64,000 nucleotides of DNA from contig NW_026114235.1 in assembly GCF_018139145.2 (NCBI RefSeq), positions 558,001-622,000 on the forward strand, read 5' to 3'. Source of the stretch: Gymnogyps californianus. Taxonomy: Eukaryota; Chordata; Aves; Accipitriformes; Cathartidae. Numbering within the stretch: the stretch's first letter is position 1; every line of letters begins with the position of its first letter. The notes below the pieces were generated by a model that saw nothing but the letters and a program-made list of their open reading frames with translations, ran no database searches and was not told the origin of the DNA. Shown in pieces: positions 34,395 through 44,200 of this stretch. Made by a program: the position numbers and the translations under genes.

Positions 34395-35168
34395 TTTCTC
34401 TCAGGTGTGAGGGAAAGGTACCCCTTCAAGGAAGATGTTGTATGTCACCCAGGCAAGTGGACCACCATGGAAAGAGGTATCCAGTACCTGAGGGAATTAA
34501 CCGTGCAGGAGATGGTTTATTATGACCCAGATGATGGGCGGTTACCCACAGATCCAGATGAAGTCCAATGTGCACGACCCATGTGGCAGAAGATTGTACG
34601 AAGCGCACCATCGTCATATGCCAATTCATTAGCAGTAATGGACTGGAAAGACGAGGAGGGACCAACAGTAGATGAATTGGCTCGCCGACTCCGGCAATAC
34701 GAAGAAAGTCTCACTTCCTCCCTCGTCGCGGCTGTGGAGAAACTGCCAGACATACTAGCCGAGAAACTGTCCCAAGAGTTCCAGCGATTTGAGGATAAGT
34801 TCTGCCTCCCACCTGCACGGACCAATATCTCAGCTATTAGGAATAAGCGTCCCTCTCCTCAAGAGAGAGGAGATAGAAGGTACACCTCACAGGGTATCCT
34901 GTGGTCTTACCTTTTTGAGCACGGAGAGGATATGATGAAGTGGGATAGAAAACCTACCTCGGTCCTAGATGCACGGGTACGTGAATTGCAAGGAAAAACA
35001 ACCACAAATGAGGGTTCTTCCAGGAAAATTGCTGCTTCAGGCTCCAGTGAGCACTGTGACCGGTGTGGCCGACAGAGTGGAAGGGCTGATCTTACTCCTG
35101 ATCCTATGAGAAGGAATTCTAATCCATTTTTACAACGAGTGAGTGGAGAATCTTACGACCGGGACTAG
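34395..35168 (+). pseudogene. gag: Provirus gag, C-terminal part to amber stop
   Basis: This continues the gag frame directly after the TGA at 34392. It begins with the end of the capsid-like region (RERYPFKED) and runs to TAG at 35166-35168. A CDRC pair near 35060 is the only cysteine pair; no complete CCHC zinc knuckle of a typical nucleocapsid is visible. A segment with many charged residues precedes it. The terminal TAG is in the same frame as the protease, suggesting stop readthrough rather than frameshifting for pol expression. Confidence 0.82.
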
Positions 35169-35196
35169 AGGGGCCCTGCCTCCAGCCAGGCGGAGG
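35166..35196 (+). promoter_or_regulatory. Gag/pol amber stop with possible readthrough signal
   Basis: TAG at 35166-35168 lies exactly between the end of gag and the protease, with the same frame open on both sides. Ten bases downstream, CCTCC (35179-35183) can pair with GGAGG (35192-35196) over an 8-base loop. The layout recalls gammaretroviral readthrough, but the stem is short and function is not shown. Confidence 0.45.
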
Positions 35197-36764
35197 AGAG
35201 GGACAACCGGGTTTACTGGACTGTGTGGATTCGATGGCCTGGCACATCAGATCCACAGGAGTATAAAGCTCTAGTAGACACCGGTGCACAGTGTACCCTA
35301 ATGCCATCAAGCTATAAAGGGGCAGAACCTATTTGTATTTCTGGGGTGACAGGGGGATCCCAACAGCTAACTGTATTGGAGGCTGAAATAAGCCTAACTG
35401 GGAATGAGTGGCAGAAACACCCCATTGTGACTGGCCCAGAGGCCCCATGCATCCTTGGCATAGATTATCTCAGGAGAGGGTATTTCAAGGACCCAAAGGG
35501 GTATCGGTGGGCCTTTGGTATAGCTGCCTTGGATACAGAGGAAATTGAACAGCTGTCCACCTTGCCCGGACTCTCTGAGGACCCTTCGGTTGTGGGGTTG
35601 CTGAGGGTCGAAGAGCAACAGGTGCCGATCGCTACCACAAGGGTGCACCAACGGCAATATCGCACCAACCAAGACTCCCTGATTCCCATGCATATGCTGA
35701 TTCGTCAACTGGAGAGCCAAGGAGTGATCAGCAGGACTCGCTCACCCTTTAACAGCCCCATTTGGCCAGTGCGAAAGTCTAACGGAGAATGGAGACTAAC
35801 AGTAGACTATCGTGGCCTGAATGAAGTCACGCCGCCGCTGAGTGCTGCCGTGCCAGACATGCTAGAACTTCAATATGAACTGGAGTCAAAAGCAGCCAAG
35901 TGGTACGCCACAAGTGATATCGCTAATGCATTTTTCTCAATGCCTTTGGCAGCAGAGTGCCGGCCACAGTTTGCTTTCACTTGGAGGGGCGTCCAGTACA
36001 CCTGGAATCGACTGCCCCAGGGGTGGAAACACAGCCCCACCATTTGCCATGGACTAATCCAGAATGCACTGGAAAAAGGTGGAGCTCCAGAACACCTGCA
36101 ATACATTGATGACATCATCGTATGGGGCAACACAGCAGAAGAAGTTTTTGAGAAAGGGGAGAAAATAATCCAAATCCTTCTGAAAGCCGATTTTGCCATA
36201 AAACAGAGTAAGGTGAAGGGACCCGCACAGGAGATTCAGTTTTTAGGAATAAAATGGCAAGATGGACGTCGTCACATCCCAATGGATGTGATCAACAAAA
36301 TAGCAGCTATGTCTCCACTGACTAGTAAACAGGAAACACAAGCTTTCTTAGGTGTTGTAGGTTTTTGGAGAATGCATATTCCAAATTATAGTATGATTGT
36401 AAGCCCTCTCTATCAAGGGACCCGGAAGAAGAATGATTTTAAATGGGGCCCTGAGCAACAACAAGCCTTTGAACAGATTAAACGGGAGATAGTTCATGCA
36501 GTAGCCCTTGGGCCAGTCCGGGCAGGACCAGATGTTAAAAATGTGCTCTATACCGCAGCCGGGGAGAATGGCCCTACCTGGAGTCTCTGGCAGAAAGTAC
36601 CTGGGGAGACCCGAGGTCGATCTCTAGGGTTTTGGAGTCGGGGATATCGAGGATCTGAGGCCCGCTATACTCCAACTGAAAAGGAGATATTAGCAGCATA
36701 TGAAGGAGTTCGAGCTGCTTCAGAAGTGGTTGGTACTGAAACACAGCTCCTCTTAGCACCCTGA
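35169..36764 (+). pseudogene. pol: Provirus pol: protease and reverse transcriptase
   Basis: This frame is open from the amber stop to TGA at 36762-36764. The protease has DTGAQC (Asp codon 35277-35279), and its ILGIDYL motif follows near 35450-35470. The reverse transcriptase has SDIANAFF with the first catalytic Asp at 35916-35918, LPQG at 36012-36023 and YIDD at 36102-36113, all intact. The connection domain then leads to the stop. The first ATG (35223) lies 54 bases after the TAG and is unlikely to be the real start, since pol is normally made as a Gag-Pol fusion. The sequence is ERVL-like; the TGA truncates Pol before RNase H. Confidence 0.9.
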
Positions 36765-37184
36765 CTGCTGGTGCTGGGCTGGATGTTCAAAGGGAAGGTC
36801 CCTTGTACACATCATGCAACTGATGCTACATGGAGTAAGTGGATTGCACTGATCACACAACGAAGTCGAATAGGAAACCCCAGTCACCCAGGAATTCTGG
36901 AAGTGATCACAGACTGGCCAGAAGGCAAAGATTTTGGAATATCACCAGAGGAGGAGGTGACGTGTGCTGAAGAGGCCCCAATGTATAATAAACTGCCAGA
37001 ACATGAGAGGCAATATGCCCTGTTCACTGATGGGTCCTGTCGCATTGTAGGAAAGCATCGGAGGTGGAAGGCGGCTGTATGGAGTCCTGTACGACAAGTT
37101 GCAGAAACTGCAGAAGGAGAAGGTGAATCGAGTCAGTTTGCAGAGGTGAAAGCCATCCAGCTGGCTTTAGACATTGCTGAATGA
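36765..37184 (+). pseudogene. pol: Provirus pol: connection region and first part of RNase H
   Basis: This piece is in the same frame as the RT piece before it. RNase H starts near 37020 with LFTDGSC (catalytic Asp codon 37029-37031) and continues to the conserved FAEVKAIQLAL helix with its glutamate. TGA at 37182-37184 cuts the domain before the third catalytic aspartate. Confidence 0.87.
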
Positions 37185-37670
37185 GAAAAATGGCCAATAC
37201 TTTATCTCTATACTGACTCCTGGATGGTGGCAAATGCTCTGTGGGGGTGGTTGCAGCAATGGAAGCAGAGTAACTGGCAACGCAGAGGTAAACCCATCTG
37301 GGCTGCCCCATTGTGGCAAGATATTGCTGCCCGGCTAGAGAACCTGGTTGTGAAAGTACGTCATGTAGATGCCCACGTACCTAAGAGTTGGGCCACTGAA
37401 GAACATCAAAACAACCAGCAGGTAGACAAGGCTGCTAGGATTGAAGTGGCTCAGGTGGATCTGGATTGGCAGCATAAGGGTGAATTATTCATGGCTCGGT
37501 GGGCCCATGACACCTCAGGCCATCAGGGAAGAGATGCAACATATAGATGGGCTCGCGATCGAGGGGTGGACCTGACCATGGACACTATCGCACAGGTTAT
37601 CCATGAATGTGAAACATGCGCTGCAATGAAGCAAGCCAAGCGGTTAAAGCCTCTTTGGTATGGGGGATGA
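37185..37670 (+). pseudogene. pol: Provirus pol: end of RNase H and integrase zinc domain
   Basis: This piece is in the same frame. LYTDSW near 37202-37220 carries the third RNase H aspartate, and VDAHVPKS follows. Integrase then starts with an intact zinc-binding HHCC domain: His codons at 37506 and 37521 and Cys codons at 37608 and 37617 (H-x4-H-x28-C-x2-C). TGA at 37668-37670 separates it from the catalytic core. Confidence 0.87.
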
Positions 37671-38309
37671 TGGCTGAAATACAAATATGGGGAGGCCTGG
37701 CAGATTGACTACATCACACTCCCACAAACCCGCCAAGGCAAGCGCCATGTGCTTCCAATGGTGGAAGCAACCACCGGCTGGCTGGAAACATATCCCGTGC
37801 CCCATGCCACTGCCCGGAACACTATCCTGGGCCTTGAGAAGCAAATCTTATGGCGACACGGTACCCCAGAAAGAATTGAGTCAGACAACGGGACTCATTT
37901 CCAGAACAATCTCATAGACACCTGGGCCAAAGAGCATGGCATTGAGTGGTTGTATCACATCCCCTATCATGCACCAGCCTCCGGGAAAATCGAGCGATAC
38001 AATGGACTGTTAAAGACTACACTGAAAGCAATGGGTGGTGGGACCTTCAAACATTGGGATACACATTTAGCAAAGGCCACCTGGTTAGTCAACACTAGAG
38101 GATCCGTCAATCGAGCTGGCCCTGCCCAATCAGAACTTTTACATACTGTAGAAGGGGATAAAGTCCCTGTAGTGCACATAAAAAATATGCTAGGAAAAAC
38201 AGTCTGGGTTAGTCCTGCCTCAGGCAAAGGCAAAACCATTTGTGGGATTGCTTTTGCTCAAGGGCCTGGGTGCACTTGGTGGGTGATGCAGAAGGATGGG
38301 GAAGTCTGA
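37671..38309 (+). pseudogene. pol: Provirus pol: integrase catalytic core and C-terminus
   Basis: This piece is in the same frame up to TGA at 38307-38309. All three catalytic acids are present: Asp at 37707-37709 (WQIDYI), Asp at 37884-37886 (ESDNGTHF) and Glu at 37992-37994 (GKIERYNG), giving D,D-35-E spacing. The C-terminus ends TWWVMQKDGEV. No dUTPase or env frame follows. Confidence 0.9.
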
Positions 38310-38858
38310 TGTGTGCCTCAAGGGGATTTGATTTTAGGTGAGAACAGCCAATAGATTAAATTGTATGCTATTAATTGCTATATAATCCTGCCACTGTATG
38401 TCATCATTATTATAATTGTTATGTGCTATATTAATGGTATTGCAGTAAGAATGACTTAGATTAATGAAGAATGAACTTTGACAAAACTGAGTGAAGTGCA
38501 GTAGTGATGGAACCAGGACTGACTTCAGCATGCAACAATCCGACACCACACACCATCCTCCTGCTGCGCCCAATGTCACCTGCCTGCCACATCACACCGA
38601 AGCCCAATCCTGTTCTGCCGACTGAGCGGACTTTGCACCATCCCTCCTGCCCAGACAGACTGTTACGACAGATGGAGCTCAAAGTCATGGACTGAATGAA
38701 CTCAACAGACATTTGATAGAGATGGCCCATAGACCGCGGGAATGATATCTATACGTATATATTAAAAGACAGGAAAGGTGATGGTGATTAATTGGAAATG
38801 TATCAGAAAGTGTGGGATCTGGGCATAACGTAAATGGTATAGAATAAGGGGTGGATAT
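38310..38858 (+). other. Provirus 3' region without env, polypurine tract at end
   Basis: About 550 bp between the integrase stop and the 3' LTR have no open frame longer than 63 codons and no envelope feature such as a signal peptide, fusion peptide or membrane anchor. The purine-rich AGAATAAGGGGTGGA at 38841-38855 just before the LTR is the likely polypurine tract. Confidence 0.7.
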
Positions 38859-39495
38859 TGTCCTGGTTTCGGCTGGGACAGAGTTAACTTTCTTTTTAGT
38901 AGCTGGTACAGTGCTGTGTTTTGGATTTAGTGTGAGAATGATGTTGATAACACTCTGATGTTTTAGTTGTTGCTAAGTAGCACTTATCTTAAGCCAAGAA
39001 CTTTTCAGTTTCCCATGCTCTGCCAGCAAGCAGATGTGCAAGAAGCTGGGAGGGAGCAGAGCCGGGGCAGCTGACCTGAACTAGCCAAAGGGGTATTCCA
39101 TACCATGGAACGTCATGCCCAGTATATAAACAGGGGGGAGTTGGCCGGGCGGCGCGGATCGTGGCTCGGGAACTAACTGGGCATTGGTCAGCGGGTGGTG
39201 AGCAATTGCATTGTGCATCACTGGTGGTTTTTGTTTGTTTGTTTGTTTGTTTGTTTGTTTTTTCCCTTCCTCCCCCTCCTTTTTTGTTATATTCCTTTTC
39301 ATTACTATTATTATTATTATATTTCATTATTACTATTGTTAGTATTATATTTTACTTTAGTTATTAAACTGTTCTTATCTCAACCCACGAGTTTTACTTT
39401 TTTTTCCCCTCTTTCCTCCTCCTCACCCCACTGGGAGGGGGAAGGGGGAAGTGGCTGCGTGGTGCTGAGTTGCTGGCTGGGGTTAAACCACGACA
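38859..39495 (+). repeat. 3' LTR of the provirus (family A)
   Basis: 637 bp from TGTCCTGGTTTCGGC to TTAAACCACGACA. TATATAAA is at 39123-39130 and ATTAAA at 39363-39368. Compared with the 5' LTR, a GTTT tetranucleotide run near 39228-39260 is expanded and a short GC-rich piece near 39450 is missing. Confidence 0.95.
39123..39130 (+). promoter_or_regulatory. TATA box of the 3' LTR
   Basis: TATATAAA with GGAACGTCATG upstream, a CRE-like site that keeps the central ACGTCA of TGACGTCA. Confidence 0.65.
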
Positions 39496-39500
39496 CTAGG
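39496..39500. repeat. Target-site duplication, right copy (CTAGG)
   Basis: CTAGG directly after the CA of the 3' LTR, identical to 32330-32334. Confidence 0.95.
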
Positions 39501-40608
39501 TCAGAGTACATGGCAACAAATTTGTTGTATTTGTATGTCTTTGATAAGGACACTTCATTGCTTTTAAGTTTGCTATATGGGGAAATTAAAAGAGAAAATG
39601 TGGAGTACACTTTGGCCTCTCAGTAAAACAATTTCAAAACATCTTTTTTAATAAGTTTGGAGTTAGAAAATATTGCTGCCTTTCTGAAGATGTATTACAT
39701 TTCCAGTGGGGCAGAGGCCATTAGTAGCCTCTCTTTGTTGAGCAGGAAAGCTATGACTATATTCTTTAAACAGATGTTGTGCCATCTTTAACCACATATG
39801 GAAACAGTTTGAAAAGAAATTTAAGTTAACAACAGTTTTATTACTCAGAGGCAGTGGTGGCTAAAGGATATTACCTTAGGTGAAGAAGGTCACTGATATC
39901 CTTCCTGAAGAAATGTGGAAGTGACAGAAAGTGCGTTATCCTGGTAAAAAAAATTATTTCTACAAGGAGTAAATGTCTACAAGGAGAGCCATTCTTAACA
40001 TAAAATTTTAGATACTGGGAGAGATGGAAGACTAACATACTGAAAAGGGAAAGCACAAACAGGATGAGAGAGAGAAAAGAAAATATAAATACCATTACTA
40101 GTAACATACCAAATTTCTCTGTGAATGACAAAGCACAAGGCGTGGGATGGTTAAGACAACTAAACCAGCAGTGCCTCATCATATTATGTATCTGTCTCTT
40201 TCTTCTGAGCGGGTTAGGAAAGATCATTTTATTTCTTACCTCTTGAGTCAGCCTCTGCATTGAATGCTGCCACAGATTAAGACAAAAAGCCAAAGGAGGG
40301 CACCTGTGTCCATGCCACAGAAAACTAATCTAAATGTTCCCAGTATTTTCAGTACCATCATAACAAGCAAATAGTTGCAATTAGCAGAGTTCATGACAAG
40401 GGGAAAATCTGGCAGACAAGAGCAGGAGGCTCACCTTGGCAAATACATGTATGTACATGAAAGAAATAAAAAAAAAAAGCTACTGATAAGTGGTACCCAC
40501 ATAAACTCTACCTAATGGACAGCTTCAGAATTAAACAGGAAGCTGGATGTAGACTGGAAAAGGAATTGCTGAGGGAAGTCACGGACTTTCCTAGCAGCAT
40601 AAAACTGT
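39501..40608. other. AT-rich intergenic sequence
   Basis: No gene recognised; the 140-codon minus-strand frame at 39871-40293 shows no domain. Confidence 0.6.
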
Positions 40609-40613
40609 AAGTG

Positions 40614-41215
40614 TGTGCTGGTTTTGGCTGGGATAGAGTTAAATTTCTTCATAGTAGCTAGTATGGGGCTATGTTTTGGATTTGTGCTGGAAACAATGTT
40701 GATAACACAGGGATGTTTTAGTTACTGCTGAGCAGTGTTTACACAGAGCCAAGGCCTTTTCTGCTTCTCACACTGCCCAGCCAGCAAGTAGGCTGGGGGT
40801 GCAGCACAAGAGGTTGGGAGGGGACACAGCCGGGACAGCTGACCCCAACTGACCAAAGGGATATTCCATACCATATGACATCATACTCAGCAATTAAAAG
40901 CTGGGGGAAGAAGAAGGAAGGGGGGGATGTTCAGAGTGATGGTGTTTGTATTCCCAAGTAACTGTTATGCATGATGGAGCCCTGCTTTCCTGGAGATGGC
41001 CCTAAACACCTGCCTGCCCATGGGAAGTAGTGAATGAATTCCTTGTTTTGCTTTGCTTGTGTGCGTGGCTTTTGCTTTACTTATTAAACTGTCTTTATCT
41101 CAACTCATGAGTTTTCTCACTTTTACTCTTCCGACTCTCTCCCCCATCCCTCCCTGGGGGGAGTGAGCGAGCGGCTGTGTGGTGCTTAGTTGTCAGCTGG
41201 GTTTAAACCACAACA
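40614..41215 (+). mobile_element. Solo LTR, family B copy 3 (ERVL-like)
   Basis: A 602-bp LTR from TGTGCTGGTTTTGGC to TTTAAACCACAACA. The target duplication is AAGTG at 40609-40613 and AAATG at 41216-41220, with one mismatch. TGACATCA is kept, but the TATA box has become AATTAAAA. ATTAAA is at 41093-41098. Confidence 0.9.
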
Positions 41216-41220
41216 AAATG

Positions 41221-44200
41221 CAAAACGCACTGGTGATTCTCCCCTGTCAAAGTTCAGAAAAAATGATGACATGTGGTCTAAGTGACATCTTAGGTCAGCA
41301 AAGTGTTTTATTCTATATGCCCCAACAAACAATGGCTGCACTGATTGGAAACAGCTCTCTTCTCCCCATCCACTTCAGCAAAAGCCAAATAGCTTCTCTT
41401 GCTACAGCTCTCTGGCTTCCTTCCCATTTTAAGTCTGGACAGACCTCACCTACATCTTCTGTTGTTTTTTTAAAAACCTGATGAATCAGTGTGATATTCC
41501 AGTCCTTTAATACCCAAATCAGATACAGCTGACCTGAATTTCCTCTCAGACACCTCTTGCTTAGATTCTGTTCCCCAGGATTGTTGCATCGCAGCTCATG
41601 AGATCCGGAAATATTGACCACTGTATCTATTTTTCAAAGATTAGAAAAGATACTTAGGTATATGTGGGCTTAAAGTTTGAACAATTCGAGTTTGAAATGT
41701 CCAGTATGGGAACCATTTACGTCTCTCTTTTCATCAGGATTTCTTCAAAGTGGAGGGATTATCTAATTAACATTTGCAGTGTAAATTAGTCTCCAAAAAT
41801 CACAGGGAACCATTATAAACTCTTCCTTTTCTTCAGAAGTGATTATGTTTGTCATGTGAGCTGGGAGTCCTTAGTAGGCTCAGTAGTATCTAATATTGGT
41901 TTATTTCAGGGTAATAGCTTAGCATTAGATTTTCTGATTTTTTAAAAATAAAAACTTGATTCACAGTAAAAAGATATTTTACTTTACATGGTAAAATGAT
42001 ATTTTATCACATTTACTTGATCAAAAAATCCTATTGTTTAATTGAGCCGTTGTTTTTATATATACATTATTTTAAAGGGTTTGGGATGACATTGGCTTTT
42101 CTTATGACAGTCAAAATCTACAAAGGCTTCAGCACTTGGTTGAACATATCTGAGCTACCTGTTAGAGCAAACCTGGAAATAAATGGATTGTCAGTGTTCT
42201 CTCAAAGCACTGAAAAAAACCTTTTCATTTCACACATCATTTACAGCTTGCAGCAATATGCCCCTATTTGCATCCTCAATACAAAGCAAAACAAAATACA
42301 AAGTAAAACCAACTCAGTCTTCAGTGAAAGTGGGCACAAGTTTTATTGTGCAATGCACAAGTCCCAGTGGACAGTGGCAAAGTTGCATCTACTATATTTA
42401 ATGCAAGGACAACAGGAGAAGATTTTTTGTGTCTTTACATTCCAAATTGCTTCTTAGGGAACAAGAGCTTGCAATGAACACATCTATTAAACCATTGGCT
42501 GCTCTTAATAAAAGTCACTCCAGACTTATGAGTCTCCATGGACCAGGTTTGTCTATGCAGACTGGTAGGGCTGGTTTGGCAAACACACCGCAGAACAAAG
42601 AGGTGGATGGCACCTACATGTATTGCATATTTATACTCACCTGCGTTAGACAGAGGCTGAGAGGTGGCACAAAGACAGAAAAGGTGCTGGCCTGAGGCCC
42701 TGGACACCCCATCCAGTTTCCACAGCCACAAAACTACCAATATGAAACTTTCTTCAGATAAAATGAATATGTATGCTCAGAGTCAACAATTTTCCCTGAG
42801 TGTAATTCAGACTTCTGAAAGAGCCCTGTCTCACACCTGAACAGTATGTCACATTCAGGCCAGACACCCCATGGCTCTGGGGTGACAAATCCTGGGCAGA
42901 CACCTCGTAGTATCTCAGGGCTCAGCATAGCATAGACCAGTGGGGAATGGATGTGCTTGGCTTGGACTCCAGAGCAAGGACCAGACAAAACCTGAGAGTT
43001 CTCAATGAAGCTACCAGCTTTGCTGAAACACAGGCTGAAAGCCCTCGTGCAACCTGTAAATGTAAATTAATCTGCACATTGATCCAAGGAGCACGTTTTG
43101 CTTCAGAAATGCCATGTTTCTGTGGCTTCAGATTTTTTTTTTTTCCACAATTTCATGTAGATTGAGAACTCTGCTATTTAGCCTCTGCAAATGTAAGAGA
43201 AAGATTTTCATTAGTTCCCAAGAGGTGCTCACAGAGGCAATCTCTGAGGAAAATTGTCTCCTGAGCCTCCTCCTGGGGTAGTGTAACTTGTCCATCATCC
43301 CGTGCTTCAGCCTCTGCTCACAGGCAAAATTTGTAGCAAATTTGTGCTCTGCTGCCTGCCACTGAAAGCTAGAGAAAGCATTGCTACAAGGGATTACATG
43401 GGTATTGAGCTAGTTGTTTATTCTTTCTGCCTAGCATGAAATAGTCTGAGAGAATTAAATATATTTTTTAAAATTACAAATACATATTTTGTAGGTACTA
43501 AAGGATCCTTTAAATTATTCCGTAACATACTGATAGGCAAATGAACTCGTTGCAGCCTGGTGCTAAATACACCACAATATATATGTACATGAAAACAATT
43601 ACATAATTTTCAAGCTGGAAAAACTATTTCAATTCAGTTCAATTAAATATTATTAATTTGCAGATTCCAAGACATAAATAATTAAGCCAATTACATAAAA
43701 TTAAAGAAAGCATTCCTTTTTCATTGGGGAAGTTTTCCTCCTTAGCAAAATCATTAAGCATTTAATTTGAAGTGCCAATACCTGGCCTAATTACCCAGCA
43801 ATCCTGAATCATGAATGGGGATATTAATGACCAAAACCAACTTCAAAATAGCTATAAATGATTTGCTGGATTCCTTTTTTATTTTTTTTTAAATGACAGG
43901 GATTTCTTGGTTTCTTTGATATAAATGCAAAGAAGCAGGATCATTAATTCAGTACACAGTTTCTGCAAATAGCTATAGTCATGCTTTACTTTGATAATTC
44001 ACAGGGCTCAAGTTAAGCACTTTAAAGCCACCCAAATATACTTGAAATTCCTTTCAGTATCCAGAGGTGCCGTTTTCTCTTGAAGGGAGTAGTGCCTTTA
44101 ATCCAGGAGCAGTGGAGACTTTACTGCCATTTTATTTGGTAAAAACAAATCTAATCTGTTTTGGGCTTAGTAGATCTTGATTCTATGACTGGAGGTGGTG

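Larger units (their letters stand above)
32335..39495 (+). mobile_element. Complete ERVL-like provirus (family A LTRs, gag-pol, no env)
   Basis: A 7161-bp endogenous retrovirus flanked by a perfect 5-bp duplication, CTAGG, at 32330-32334 and 39496-39500. The order is 5' LTR, primer-binding site, gag, protease, reverse transcriptase, RNase H, integrase, about 550 bp without env, and 3' LTR. Gag and pol share one reading frame from 33090 to 38309, interrupted by stops at 34392, 35166, 36762, 37182 and 37668 with no frameshift. The 5-bp duplication and Pol character point to class III (ERVL, spuma-related) elements. It is defective in its present state: four TGA stops interrupt the polyprotein. 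Confidence 0.95.

Noticed and set aside
38310..38858. Possible env or dUTPase remnant after integrase
   Set aside because: There is no frame over 63 codons, no signal or fusion peptide and no dUTPase motif.
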